64,000 nt of DNA from CBDCXE01 sp965223725 [NCBI: Nitrospinota bacterium] (GCA_965223725.1 CBDCXE010000003.1:1-64000), one strand, 5' to 3'. Shown: positions 27,311 through 35,922, counted from the stretch's first letter. Notes: a model not told the origin generated them from the letters alone. Program-made: numbers and translations.

Positions 27311-27796
27311 TCATCGCAGATATCGTTTGCACAGCGCCATCTGGGCCGAGCCTTCGCTGACACCTACTTCGATCCAGTCGATATCCCGGTTGCCGATAAC
27401 CGATTCATCCACGATTTTATCTGCCAGATACGCCGACAGTTTTTCTACTGTGGTTGCCTCCACCGGAAGAATCACACAATCTTCCCGAGGAAAAACAAAC
27501 CTTTTATTCGGGAATTTTATCTCTATCTCGGTTTCGCTAATGATTATCTGGTAGCGCGTTTCGCCCTCCGCCAGGATGAACCGATGATCCAGAGCGTCGC
27601 ATACATTTTTAATCACCGGGCTGATCGTATGAAAGTCGATAATGACATCGTCATCCCCCGGCTCGCCGCATATCTCCACAGTAACCATATAGTTGTGGCC
27701 GTGCAGACGCTCGCATTTGCCCATATCGATCAGGAAATGAGCCGCGGCAAACGAGTGCTCGCCCCGGAACAGCTTGATTCTGGTTTCCTTTTTCAT
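27311..27796 (-). CDS. queD: 6-carboxytetrahydropterin synthase (QueD/PTPS family)
   Basis: QueD converts dihydroneopterin triphosphate to 6-carboxytetrahydropterin in queuosine synthesis. The 161-residue protein has the zinc-binding His residues in EHSFAAAHFL and ERLHGHNYMVTVE, and Asp-His in ALDHRFIL. The length is somewhat above the usual 120-140 because of an insert around residues 80-110. No other que gene is nearby. A pterin-pathway role other than queuosine is possible. Confidence 0.85.
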   Translation of the reverse strand: MKKETRIKLFRGEHSFAAAHFLIDMGKCERLHGHNYMVTVEICGEPGDDDVIIDFHTISPVIKNVCDALDHRFILAEGETRYQIIISETEIEIKFPNKRFVFPREDCVILPVEATTVEKLSAYLADKIVDESVIGNRDIDWIEVGVSEGSAQMALCKRYLR

Positions 27797-27958
27797 TATC
27801 TATACGATAGCGTAAAGCGGATGACCGAGCCAATAAATAAATCCCTTAATGTAGAAAATAATCGACAAAAAATCTGTTTAAGGGTAAAGTATTTCGATAA
27901 CGTGATTTACTGTGGAGTTGTTGCGTTCGATTTTGGCTTGGCAGCGGGTCTGTGCAAG

Positions 27959-27982
27959 GGGGCGCCTGTCGCTCCGTTTTTT
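27959..27982 (+). terminator. Hairpin plus T-run in the leader of the RRM gene
   Basis: GGGGCG at 27959-27964 and CGCTCC at 27970-27975 form a six-pair stem (one G-T) with a five-base loop, followed by six T at 27977-27982. No plus-strand gene ends upstream, so it is either a premature terminator in the leader of the RRM gene or the end of a short RNA. Confidence 0.5.
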
Positions 27983-28065
27983 AGCCCAAGTGGTCCACCG
28001 TGAAAGCGGCTACGTTGTCGAATTTGGATATGTTGGGCAGTCTAATTTTAGGAGTTATGAAAACA

Positions 28066-28335
28066 ATGGGGAAAACAATCTATGTCGGTAATTTGCCATA
28101 CAGCGCATCCGAAGACGAATTGCGAGAGATGTTTGGCGCGCATGGCGAGGTCCAGTCCGTTAAATTGATTACCGACCACAATACAGGGAGACCTCGGGGT
28201 TTCGGATTTGTGGAAATGGACGAAGAAAGCGCCCAGGCAGCTATTGACTCGCTCAATGGCCAGGAAATGGGTGGCAGACCATTGCGTGTGAACGAGGCGA
28301 GGGAGCGATCCGATAACCGTCGGGGTGGACGTTAG
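28066..28335 (+). CDS. RNA-recognition-motif (RRM) RNA-binding protein
   Basis: The 89-residue product is a single RRM: RNP2 TIYVGNLPYSASEDELREMF and RNP1 GRPRGFGFVEM, followed by a short Arg/Gly-rich tail (NRRGGR). Such proteins are common in cyanobacteria and in several proteobacterial lineages, often cold-induced, and bind single-stranded RNA. The ATG at 28066 is 11 bases after AGGAG; an in-frame ATG at 28057 is too close to it. A hairpin terminator follows at 28386. Confidence 0.92.
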   Translation: MGKTIYVGNLPYSASEDELREMFGAHGEVQSVKLITDHNTGRPRGFGFVEMDEESAQAAIDSLNGQEMGGRPLRVNEARERSDNRRGGR

Positions 28336-28385
28336 TTATCCCTGACCCATAGCCTGTAATCAGGTTATCAACCAGTAATATATAG

Positions 28386-28419
28386 CCTGTCCGAAATATC
28401 CAACCGGGCAGGTTTTTTT
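28386..28419 (+). terminator. Intrinsic terminator of the RRM gene
   Basis: CCTGTCC at 28386-28392 pairs with GGGCAGG at 28406-28412 (one G-T pair), and seven T residues follow at 28413-28419. It lies about 50 bp after the RRM stop. Confidence 0.85.
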
Positions 28420-28524
28420 GTTTGCGCAAGCCTGCGCTTTGTTATCTGTTTCTATTTTATCCGCTATAAGATAAAATTCCGCATTACTAAATATAGAAGC
28501 GACTCAATAAATCTGATACCGACA

Positions 28525-29913
28525 ATGCCAAACAAGAAGCTGTGGTCAGGGCGATTTTCTGACAAGACCCATCCCTTGGTTGAAAAATTCAACGCAAGCA
28601 TAAGCTTCGACCAGAGACTGTACAAGCAAGATATCGCAGGCTCTATCGCCCATGCCGAAATGCTGGGCTATTGCAAGATTATCAAGAAAAGCGAAGCGGA
28701 AAAAATCGTGAAGGGGCTGCGGCAAATCGAGAAGGAGATATCCGCCGGCAAGTTACGGTTTACCGATGCTGACGAAGATATCCATATGGCCATCGAGCGA
28801 CGGCTGATGAAAATCATCGGCGCCCAGATCGGCGGCAAGCTGCACACGGCCCGTTCGCGCAACGACCAGGTGGCCACCAGCTTCCGGATGTTTGTCCGCG
28901 TAGAGCTGGATGATATCGCGCGGCAGGTCCAGGCGCTCCAACGCGCATTGTATAAGCAAGCGCAAAAGCATATAGACACTATCGCGCCATCTTACACCCA
29001 TCTGCAACCAGCCCAGCCGGTGCGGCTGGCCCACTGGTTCCTGGCGTATTTCGAGATGTTCGACCGGGACGCCGACCGATTATGCGACGCGCGCAAACGG
29101 ATCAATGTCTTGCCCCTGGGTTCGGCGGCGCTGGCGGGGACGAACTTTCCTATCGACCGACGACGGGTGGCGAATAAGCTGGGATTCGACTCGATATCTG
29201 AGAACAGTATCGACGCTGTAAGTGATCGCGATTTCGTTGCGGAGATGTTGTTTGTGATATCGCTGGTCTCTACCCACTTGTCCCGCCTGGCCGAGGAGTT
29301 GATCATCTTTACCTCCAACGAGTTTGGTGTGATCGAGCTGCCAGACGCGTTTTGCACCGGGTCATCGATAATGCCGCAGAAAAAAAACCCAGACGTGCCG
29401 GAGCTTATCCGTGGCAAGACCGGCAGAATTTATGGGCATCTGTTGTCGATCCTGACCACGCTGAAGGCGCTGCCTCTGGCATACAACAAAGACATGCAAG
29501 AGGATAAGGAGCCGCTGTTTGACGCGGTTGACCAGATAAAAGTTATGCTGGAGCTGTCAACGCAGATTGTTACAGCGCTTAAAGTGGATATTCAAAAAAT
29601 GGACGCCCGGGCGGAAGAAGGGTTTATGACCGCCGTGGATATCGCCGACCGGCTGGTTATGGATGGCGTCGCCTTTCGGGAGGCCCATGAACTTGTCGGC
29701 AAGTTGGTCCGGAGCTGTATCGATAGAGGGCAGAAGTTCGCCGATCTGCCAAAGCGTGAACTTGATAAAATCGATCCACGCCTGCATAAGGTTATGCGTG
29801 GTAAATTGACAGCAGCAAAATCGACTGATGGCAAGAGAAGCTATGGCGGCGCCGCGCGAAAAAGAATCGTAGCGCGACTTGGCCAGCTGGAAAAGAGGAT
29901 AGCCAAATGGTAA
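28525..29913 (+). CDS. argH: Argininosuccinate lyase
   Basis: ArgH splits argininosuccinate to arginine and fumarate, the last step of arginine synthesis. The 462 residues begin KLWSGRFSDKTHPLVEKFN and contain DEDIHMAIERRL, TAHRSRNDQ-like TARSRNDQVATSFR, SYTHLQPAQPVRLAHW and the fumarase/aspartase signature GSSIMPQKKNPDVPELIRGK with the catalytic Ser. The length is typical. It is translationally coupled to the small lipoprotein that follows. Confidence 0.97.
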   Translation: MPNKKLWSGRFSDKTHPLVEKFNASISFDQRLYKQDIAGSIAHAEMLGYCKIIKKSEAEKIVKGLRQIEKEISAGKLRFTDADEDIHMAIERRLMKIIGAQIGGKLHTARSRNDQVATSFRMFVRVELDDIARQVQALQRALYKQAQKHIDTIAPSYTHLQPAQPVRLAHWFLAYFEMFDRDADRLCDARKRINVLPLGSAALAGTNFPIDRRRVANKLGFDSISENSIDAVSDRDFVAEMLFVISLVSTHLSRLAEELIIFTSNEFGVIELPDAFCTGSSIMPQKKNPDVPELIRGKTGRIYGHLLSILTTLKALPLAYNKDMQEDKEPLFDAVDQIKVMLELSTQIVTALKVDIQKMDARAEEGFMTAVDIADRLVMDGVAFREAHELVGKLVRSCIDRGQKFADLPKRELDKIDPRLHKVMRGKLTAAKSTDGKRSYGGAARKRIVARLGQLEKRIAKW

Positions 29914-30038
29914 GAGAACTGAGGGTTTATTTAACGGTTGCGTTTCTGCTTGTGACGCTAGTCGTGTCTGGATGTGGCCTTAAAGGTCCGCCGAAGGTGC
30001 CGAAGCCAGATACGTCAGAGCCAGCCGAGGCCCGCTGA
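29907..30038 (+). CDS. LptM-like small lipoprotein
   Basis: The 43-residue product has a signal peptide and lipobox (VVSGCGLKGPP) followed by a short Pro-rich tail. CG-x-K-G-P just after the lipidated Cys is the hallmark of LptM (YifL)-type lipoproteins, which assist assembly of the LptD/E lipopolysaccharide translocon. The ATG lies within the argH stop region, giving a 7-bp overlap. In many proteobacteria this gene is followed by lysA; here an opposite-strand gene follows instead. Confidence 0.82.
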   Translation: MVRELRVYLTVAFLLVTLVVSGCGLKGPPKVPKPDTSEPAEAR

Positions 30039-30043
30039 ATCGA

Positions 30044-30529
30044 TCAATCCGCCGGGTGTTGCAGCTCCTCGTAATATGTCTCCGAGGAGCGCGTACCTTT
30101 ATATTCCATCCGTGGCACACCAAACCCACAGCTTTGCTGGACGCGATATATATCGAACAGAAATATTTGCCGGAACTTTTCGCTGTCGAACCCAGGATAA
30201 TGAGCGCTGCATATCAGCCCGAACTCTTCCGATCCTTTTTCGACAATTTTGCCTCTACAATAAAACCGGACAATCATCGGCTTTTCGTCGAACGAGCAAA
30301 ACGCCAACGTCGCCTTCGCGCCTTCGGCCAGATGTTTCGCGGTCTGGTTGCCGCTGCCGTAATAGTCGGCGTATAACACGGTTTTTTCATCCAGCATTTT
30401 CAGCGGTGTCACACCCTTGGGTGATAGGTTGACATCAGCGTCGCCAGGGCCGGAGGCGATGAAGAATATTTTCTGATCATTGACGAACCGGGCCAGATGC
30501 TCTGGTATTGTTTTATATTCTTTTGCCAT
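30044..30529 (-). CDS. Pyridoxamine 5'-phosphate oxidase-like FMN-binding protein
   Basis: The 161-residue product has the split-barrel pattern of the PPOX-like family (FFIASGPGDADVNLSPKG, VLYADYYGSGNQTAKHL). Members bind FMN, F420 or haem and often act as small oxidoreductases; this group is not the true PdxH. The C-terminal RVQQSCGFGVPRMEYKG is typical of the subfamily. The gene converges with the argH-lptM operon with a 5-bp gap. Confidence 0.85.
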   Translation of the reverse strand: MAKEYKTIPEHLARFVNDQKIFFIASGPGDADVNLSPKGVTPLKMLDEKTVLYADYYGSGNQTAKHLAEGAKATLAFCSFDEKPMIVRFYCRGKIVEKGSEEFGLICSAHYPGFDSEKFRQIFLFDIYRVQQSCGFGVPRMEYKGTRSSETYYEELQHPAD

Positions 30530-30661
30530 AACAGGCGCTCACTTTCTGTAATTGTTCTGTTGTCTGATATTTCCATATTATTAGAAACCTGCAGAAATGG
30601 CAAAAGCGCGGATTCGGCCGGTTAATCAGGCCTTGACAACCGGCGGCATGACTGGGAAAAT

Positions 30662-30685
30662 ATATATGAATGTATGTTCATGTAT
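30662..30685 (+). promoter_or_regulatory. ArsR/SmtB-type operator
   Basis: A 9-6-9 imperfect inverted repeat (8 of 9 positions symmetric) has the core TGAA-N6-TTCA at 30667-30680, which is the core known from SmtB/ArsR operators. It lies between a TTGACA at 30633 and the ArsR start at 30695, where a bound repressor would block transcription. Confidence 0.75.
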
Positions 30686-30694
30686 GGAGTATGT

Positions 30695-31045
30695 ATGGCG
30701 GAAGTATGCGAAATCACCCAGGTGGACGAAAAGGGGGTCAAATATGTCAAGGAACGCCTGGCCAACGATGATGTGACCCATCGGGTCACCGAACTGTTCA
30801 AGGCGCTGGCAGACCCGCAACGGATCAGGATAATCGAGGCGTTGTCGTTAAAAGAGCTGTGTGTCTGCGATCTGGCGACCTTGCTGGAGCTGACGCAGTC
30901 GGCCACATCCCACCAGCTGCGGACCTTGCGCCAAAGCGGCATCGTCAAATACCGCAAGGTGGGAAGGGTGGTCTATTACAGCCTGGACGACGAGCATGTC
31001 AGCGATATTGTGAGCGCGGTTTACAAACATATTGACCATAGTTAG
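30695..31045 (+). CDS. ArsR/SmtB-family metal-responsive repressor
   Basis: The 116-residue winged-helix protein has LFKALADPQRIRIIEALS, then LCVCDLATLLELTQSATSHQL, where the CVC in the recognition-region helix matches the ELCVCDL metal-binding motif of ArsR/CadC-type sensors. The ATG at 30695 has GGAG five bases upstream and lies after the operator. It probably represses itself and the downstream permease and releases DNA on binding arsenite, cadmium, zinc or a similar thiophilic ion. Confidence 0.92.
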   Translation: MAEVCEITQVDEKGVKYVKERLANDDVTHRVTELFKALADPQRIRIIEALSLKELCVCDLATLLELTQSATSHQLRTLRQSGIVKYRKVGRVVYYSLDDEHVSDIVSAVYKHIDHS

Positions 31046-31049
31046 CTCG

Positions 31050-32144
31050 ATGGATGACCTGCTAAATATAGCGATACAGATAGCGATATCGTCGTGGGAT
31101 ATCCTGGAAGACTCAGCGATATTTATCATTATCGGTTTTTTCTTTGCCGGTTTGGTGAAGGTGTTCCTTCCGATGAATATGATCCAGGGGAAGCTGGGTG
31201 GACGCAACATCAAATCTGTCATAAACGCGTCGCTGTTAGGCGCTCCGTTGCCTCTATGCTCCTGCAGTGTGATCCCTACCGCCCTTGCCCTGCGCAACAA
31301 AGGCGCCAGCAAGGGGGCGGTGAATTCATTTCTGATTTCCACCCCGGAGACTGGCATCGACTCCATAAGCATTTCCTATGCCCTGCTCGACCCGATCCTA
31401 ACGATATTCCGGCCTATAGCGGCGGTGATCACCGCCATCTTTGCCGGTGGGCTGGAGCTGTTGCTGGGCGACGGTGGCAAGGGCGAAAGCCAGAACCATA
31501 CCCACGATCATCCAACGGAAGATTTCTGCCCTGTGGGTTGTGGCCATACATGTGAGAGCAAACCTGTGGATAAGGATGAAAACTTTGCAAATGGAATGCG
31601 GTTTGCCTTTGTGGATATGTTTGACGATCTGGCAGGCTGGCTTGTGATGGGGATCATCGCCGCAGGCGCAATCATGGTTCTGGTTCCTGATACATTGTTT
31701 AACGATTATTTCTCTAACAATTTGATAGCGATGCCGGCGATGCTGATCCTGGGCGCGCCTCTGTATATATGCGCCACATCGTCAACGCCGGTGGCGGCGG
31801 CCATGATAATCAAGGGTCTGTCGCCCGGCGCCGCGCTGGTGTTTCTGCTGGCTGGGCCAGCCACCAATATCGGTTCTATCATGATTCTCCGCAAACAGAT
31901 AGGCGTGAAATCGACATCAATTTACCTGTTCGCTATTGCGGTCGGCTCTGTGACGCTCGGCCTGACACTGGACATGGTATACAGCGCCGCCGGTATAAAC
32001 GCAACCGTTACCATGGGCCATGCTGTGGAGATGTTCCCTGACATGATTAGAGAAATTGGCGCATTGATATTTGTCATCCTTGTCGGGGCGTCGCTCTATC
32101 GGTATCTGCGGCGTAAATATCCAAGCCTGGCGTTGGCCAACTGA
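31050..32144 (+). CDS. DUF318/SO_0444-type metal efflux permease
   Basis: The 364-residue membrane protein has two four-helix halves. Each half carries a conserved motif: PLPLCSCSVIPTALALRN in the first and GAPLYICATSSTPVAAAMI in the second, which is the ArsP/SO_0444 permease pattern. The cytosolic loop between them is rich in His and Cys (THDHPTEDFCPVGCGHTC), a likely metal-binding site. Homologues beside ArsR regulators are thought to export Cu/Zn-like metals or organoarsenicals. The ATG at 31050 is 4 bp after the arsR stop. Confidence 0.85.
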   Translation: MDDLLNIAIQIAISSWDILEDSAIFIIIGFFFAGLVKVFLPMNMIQGKLGGRNIKSVINASLLGAPLPLCSCSVIPTALALRNKGASKGAVNSFLISTPETGIDSISISYALLDPILTIFRPIAAVITAIFAGGLELLLGDGGKGESQNHTHDHPTEDFCPVGCGHTCESKPVDKDENFANGMRFAFVDMFDDLAGWLVMGIIAAGAIMVLVPDTLFNDYFSNNLIAMPAMLILGAPLYICATSSTPVAAAMIIKGLSPGAALVFLLAGPATNIGSIMILRKQIGVKSTSIYLFAIAVGSVTLGLTLDMVYSAAGINATVTMGHAVEMFPDMIREIGALIFVILVGASLYRYLRRKYPSLALAN

Positions 32145-32154
32145 CTAAGCTGCG

Positions 32155-33522
32155 TTACATGTTTGACGTGCTGTAAAAATCGTCCAGCTTGGTTGTGGTG
32201 GCGCGCAGATTGGTGGAGATGATATGGGCCAGGTTCCGATAAATCTTTGCAGATGTTTTATCATCACTGCGCAGGATAGAAACCTGATGCAACGCCAGAA
32301 CACGGCAGTCGCTCTTCGCGATGGCCGAAGCGGAACGGGGCCCTCCGTCGATTATACCCATCTCTCCAAAAATATCGCCCCGTTTCAGATGGAACACTAT
32401 CATGGAGCCAGATTCAGTGTTCTGCCGGATAATATCGACAGCGCCCGATATGACCAGGAACATCTCCCGGGCGACAGAGTCCTTTTCAAAAATAGTGTCG
32501 CCCGCCTTGAAATCCCTAGTTTCGCAAACCTGCAGCAGTTTATAGATCTGCGAATTGGTGAAATCGAGGAAGAAAGTGAACCGACGTTTATATTTTTTTA
32601 AAATCGCCAGTGTGTGTTTGTTGATCATTTCGCCGCTGGGTGTAAAATAACTTTCGTTTAGCACCTGATCAATCTGGTCGGCGAATGCCTGGCACGACAC
32701 CAGCCTGTTATCCGGATTTTTGCTAAGGCAGGTTGTGATGGTATCGGCGATTTTATCTGGGATATCGCTATTTAGCTTTTTCAGTGGCTCTGGCTCCGCG
32801 CCCAGGATCAGCTCGTACAGCTTATATTTATTCTCGCCGGTAAACGGGCGCTTGCCGCCCAGGAGCTCATACGCTACGACCGCCAGGGAAAACAGATCGC
32901 TCTTGCCATCTAGATCATCATTGTTAATCTGCTCCGGTGACATATAGTATGGTGTGCCGCCGACGATGGACATCTGCTCTTTTTTAAGGTTAACGTCGGT
33001 CGCCTTTACGGCGTACGCCACCCCGAAATCCATCACCTTCACATGGCCGCTGGGCAATACCATAATGTTGGATGGTTTGATATCCCGGTGGACAATCCCG
33101 CGCTGATGGGAGTGATGCAGCGCTTTACCTACCTGGATCAGAATCTCCAGTCTGCTTTTCATATCGAAATCCGGTTTTCTGCCGGATGTTACCTGCGCCA
33201 GCGTAAAACCATTCAGAAGCTCCATCACCAAAAACAACAGATCGCCCTGTTCGCCTGCGTCATAAATTGTGACGAAGTTGTGATGCGATAACTGGCCCGA
33301 TACCCGCACCTCCTGTTCAAACTGCCGCCGGACGACCTTTTTATTAATATCGTTACATGCCTTGTCAGACGCGTCGACAATTTTGATGGCCACATCCCTG
33401 CCGATCAGGTCGTCGTTGGCGCGATAGATCATCGACATCCCGCCTTTGGCTATTTTTTCTCGGATACGGTATCTGCCGATTTGCTCTGGGACCGGAATTC
33501 TATTCTTTTTCATTTTCCCCAT
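32155..33522 (-). CDS. Serine/threonine protein kinase with C-terminal cyclic-nucleotide-binding domain
   Basis: The 455-residue protein starts with a Hanks-type kinase: Gly loop IAKGGMSMIYRA, Lys in DVAIKIV, catalytic HRDIKPSNIMVL, DFGVA and GGTPYYMSPEQ. From about residue 325 a cNMP-binding/Crp-like sensor follows (GDTIFEKDSVAREMFLVISG and GDIFGEMGIIDGGPRSASA). All residues needed for kinase activity are visible. No transmembrane segment is seen, unlike PknB-type kinases. The fusion suggests a kinase gated by a cyclic nucleotide, much like a eukaryotic PKG. The phosphorylated target is unknown. Confidence 0.92.
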   Translation of the reverse strand: MGKMKKNRIPVPEQIGRYRIREKIAKGGMSMIYRANDDLIGRDVAIKIVDASDKACNDINKKVVRRQFEQEVRVSGQLSHHNFVTIYDAGEQGDLLFLVMELLNGFTLAQVTSGRKPDFDMKSRLEILIQVGKALHHSHQRGIVHRDIKPSNIMVLPSGHVKVMDFGVAYAVKATDVNLKKEQMSIVGGTPYYMSPEQINNDDLDGKSDLFSLAVVAYELLGGKRPFTGENKYKLYELILGAEPEPLKKLNSDIPDKIADTITTCLSKNPDNRLVSCQAFADQIDQVLNESYFTPSGEMINKHTLAILKKYKRRFTFFLDFTNSQIYKLLQVCETRDFKAGDTIFEKDSVAREMFLVISGAVDIIRQNTESGSMIVFHLKRGDIFGEMGIIDGGPRSASAIAKSDCRVLALHQVSILRSDDKTSAKIYRNLAHIISTNLRATTTKLDDFYSTSNM

Positions 33523-33699
33523 CAGCTCAAATCTGCTAATTAAATTTTATACTATATTTTGTTCAATTCTGCGCTAAAAAATCGGCGATCTTTTTTTGTA
33601 TTCAGCAATTGTAATAATCATGATCCGCAATATTGCTCCCATGTTATCATCGATCGTAATTTTACAAAGCTTTGAACTGTTGCAAGAACCTGATAGATA

Positions 33700-34836
33700 A
33701 TGGCATCCAGGAAACCATTAAACATACTGTTTGGCACCAACTTCCGTGTGGGCCAGACGGGGGAATTTGCGTACCTCGCGCTAAAGAGAATGGGGCACAA
33801 AGTCATTGGTTTTACACCGGAAATGGACGCGCCGGATGAATGGCTGAAAGTGCCTGCCGACCTGGACGCTGAGGAGCTGGCCAGCGGTTATGGACCGTCT
33901 GTCGATCTGTTTTTGATGGTGGAGAGCTCTACGGGGACTCCATTTCTGCCCCGGAACATATCGAAAGTTAGCATACCCACCGGCTACTGGATGTATGATA
34001 ACTACCTCAATATCCGGTGGAACAAGGAAGTGGCGGCCTTGTTCGACTACTGTTTTTTCGCCCAGCTTAACCGTCTGGAGCTTGCCCGACGGTATGGATG
34101 TGACAACCTGGCCTGGGCGCCGTTCGCCGCCGACGAGCAGTTTCATCGGAATTTCCATAAGGAGCGGGATATCGATATCGGATACGTAGGATCCATCACC
34201 GATCAGAAAAAGCGCTATTTTTCCGCATTCGAAAAAAGCGGGTTGAGAGTTGTGACAAATGACAGATACCTGAGCTATGAAGAGATAGGGGAGTTCTATA
34301 GCAGATGCAAGCTTGTGTATAACATCCTGGCCCGGCGCGATATGAATGTGCGAACCTTCGAGGCGTCCGCCGCGGGGGCGCTGGTGATCAATCAACGTTT
34401 CATCGATGAAGGGTGCCATGTGATCTTTCGAGAAGGAGAGAGCATGATGTTCCACGAATTCGATGACGCGGCGCAGATCTGCCGGGATTTGCTGGCGGAT
34501 GACGAAACGCGTGAGCGAATGGCCAGCAATGCCGAGAAAATAGTGATGAGCGGACATACCTACCGGCACAGGATGGAGAGTATAATAGAAATAATGTCGA
34601 AGGGCGTCACAGAAAGTCGTTTGGAGCGTTCGGTCGGGCACTATGTCCATATGGCCGAGGCGTTGACCTGCCTGCATCCCCATTTTCGATGGAGGGAGCG
34701 TGGGTTGGCCGAGCTGATGAACGCCTTTAGGAAAGCGCCGTTGCGCTCTATGGCGTATCTTGTCAAATATTGCTATTACCGGATAATGGAAAAGGTGGAA
34801 AAAGTAAAATGGTCGTTTGGTAAAGCGCCTGTTTAA
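33700..34836 (+). CDS. CgeB-like glycosyltransferase
   Basis: The 378-residue protein resembles the CgeB/DUF3880-plus-Glyco_trans_1_2 group of GT-B transferases. The C-terminal donor-binding region has RTFEASAAGALVINQRF and a following Glu-rich loop. No membrane segment is visible, so a cytosolic enzyme acting on a nucleotide sugar is expected. It is transcribed divergently from the kinase gene and 21 bp upstream of rdgB. The acceptor is unknown. Confidence 0.82.
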   Translation: MASRKPLNILFGTNFRVGQTGEFAYLALKRMGHKVIGFTPEMDAPDEWLKVPADLDAEELASGYGPSVDLFLMVESSTGTPFLPRNISKVSIPTGYWMYDNYLNIRWNKEVAALFDYCFFAQLNRLELARRYGCDNLAWAPFAADEQFHRNFHKERDIDIGYVGSITDQKKRYFSAFEKSGLRVVTNDRYLSYEEIGEFYSRCKLVYNILARRDMNVRTFEASAAGALVINQRFIDEGCHVIFREGESMMFHEFDDAAQICRDLLADDETRERMASNAEKIVMSGHTYRHRMESIIEIMSKGVTESRLERSVGHYVHMAEALTCLHPHFRWRERGLAELMNAFRKAPLRSMAYLVKYCYYRIMEKVEKVKWSFGKAPV

Positions 34837-34857
34837 ATTGATAACATTTGGAATTAA

Positions 34858-35445
34858 ATGATGAAAAAAATAGTTTTGGCGACGAACAACCCTGGGAAGC
34901 TACGGGAATTCAATAATGCGTTTAAGGATAATGATGTGGAGTTTGTATCACTAAAAGAGATAAAAGGCGCCCCGGATGTGGAGGAGACAGGTGAAACATA
35001 TGAGGATAACGCCAGGTTGAAAGCCCGGGCGATCGCACAATTTACCGGCAAGCCGACGGTGGCGGATGATTCCGGAATAGAGATAAACGCAATGCCGGGG
35101 GAGCTGGGTGTCCGGTCCGCCAGGTTCGCCGGTGGGAAATCACCATCGGACGCTAATGAGGTAATATTGAACCGGTTGAACGGCGCGGATGATCGTGGCG
35201 CCAGATATATATGCGTCGTTATCTATTATGATCCAGATACAGGCGAGGAGAAGGTGACCGAGGGTATGTGTGAGGGTACAATACATGACAAGCAGGAGGG
35301 GTATGGCGGTTTCGGGCACGACCCAATATTTTACCTGCCGGAGTATGGCAAGACCATGGCCCAGATACCGATGGATGAAAAGAACAGAATCAGCCATCGG
35401 GCAAAAGCTATCGAACAACTAAAGGATTACCTATCAATCAGTTAG
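34858..35445 (+). CDS. rdgB: XTP/dITP diphosphatase
   Basis: RdgB/Ham1 removes non-canonical purine triphosphates such as dITP and XTP from the nucleotide pool. The 195 residues contain LATNNPGKLREF, VADDSGIEINAMPGELGV and GGFGHDPIFYLPE, all diagnostic. The start may be either of two adjacent ATG codons at 34858 and 34861. Confidence 0.96.
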   Translation: MMKKIVLATNNPGKLREFNNAFKDNDVEFVSLKEIKGAPDVEETGETYEDNARLKARAIAQFTGKPTVADDSGIEINAMPGELGVRSARFAGGKSPSDANEVILNRLNGADDRGARYICVVIYYDPDTGEEKVTEGMCEGTIHDKQEGYGGFGHDPIFYLPEYGKTMAQIPMDEKNRISHRAKAIEQLKDYLSIS

Positions 35446-35552
35446 CCCCTGTTTTGACAAGTCATAAATCGCCAGAATAACGCAATATAGCCTTATTATT
35501 CAATAGCTTGTCGATGTCCGCGTCCGGTTGAGCGCCGCTAGAGCGGTTGCAT

Positions 35553-35582
35553 GGACATGTGTCCGCTCGGTTGTGGTCACAA
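35553..35582 (+). promoter_or_regulatory. Paired palindromes, candidate enhancer-binding sites
   Basis: GGACATGTGTCC (5-2-5) and TTGTGGTCACAA (5-2-5) lie about 95-125 bp before the sigma-54 -24 box, the distance typical for enhancer-binding-protein sites. The activator is not in the window. Confidence 0.45.
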
Positions 35583-35676
35583 CGTGTGCCCTATCTGGAC
35601 ATACTTAACAGACACATCTACTACCAAATAGCAGCAATTTGCATATAAAGCTTTGTAAAGTAATAGGTAATAATTT

Positions 35677-35692
35677 TGGCACATTGGTTGCA
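35677..35692 (+). promoter_or_regulatory. Sigma-54 (RpoN) promoter
   Basis: TGGCAC-N5-TTGCA matches the -24/-12 consensus at every defined position and the spacing is exact. The predicted start is near 35703, giving a leader of about 60 bases to the ATG at 35764. Confidence 0.8.
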
Positions 35693-35763
35693 AATATGTA
35701 TAGGCAACTACTTAAAAGTAGAGCATAAGTAAATAACAAAATTTAAGATATTGGAGATTGAAA

Positions 35764-35886
35764 ATGGTTGATAACAATAAGGCGATTGAAGAAAGCAAAT
35801 ATCTGGTTGGATTGGTTACATTGTTCCCGGTGTTGGCAGGGCTTTATATGCTGATCGTTACCCTGGGCATGGTGACCGCTGGTTGA
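35764..35886 (+). CDS. 40-residue single-helix membrane protein, paralogue 1
   Basis: The product has a short charged N-terminus and one hydrophobic helix: ESKYLVGLVTLFPVLAGLYM, then LIVTLGMVTAG. It is preceded by TTGGAG at a good distance. It aligns without gaps with the next small protein (shared E-S-x-Y-L-V-G, L-F-P-x-L). No family is recognised. It is too short for an enzyme; a small subunit of a membrane complex, or a membrane regulator or stress peptide, are possibilities. Confidence 0.7.
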   Translation: MVDNNKAIEESKYLVGLVTLFPVLAGLYMLIVTLGMVTAG

Positions 35887-35922
35887 CCGTAACAGAAAAT
35901 TGTTTCAGAAGGAGCGTTAAAA

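Larger units (their letters stand above)
35446..35763. other. Regulatory intergenic region before the mini-membrane-protein operon
   Basis: This 318-bp gap contains no gene. It holds two short palindromes at 35553-35564 and 35571-35582 and a consensus sigma-54 promoter at 35677-35692, listed separately. Confidence 0.7.

Noticed and set aside
33781-34683. 300-codon frame antisense to the CgeB-like gene
   Set aside because: The plus-strand frame has glycosyltransferase motifs and a normal start; the antisense frame has no domain.
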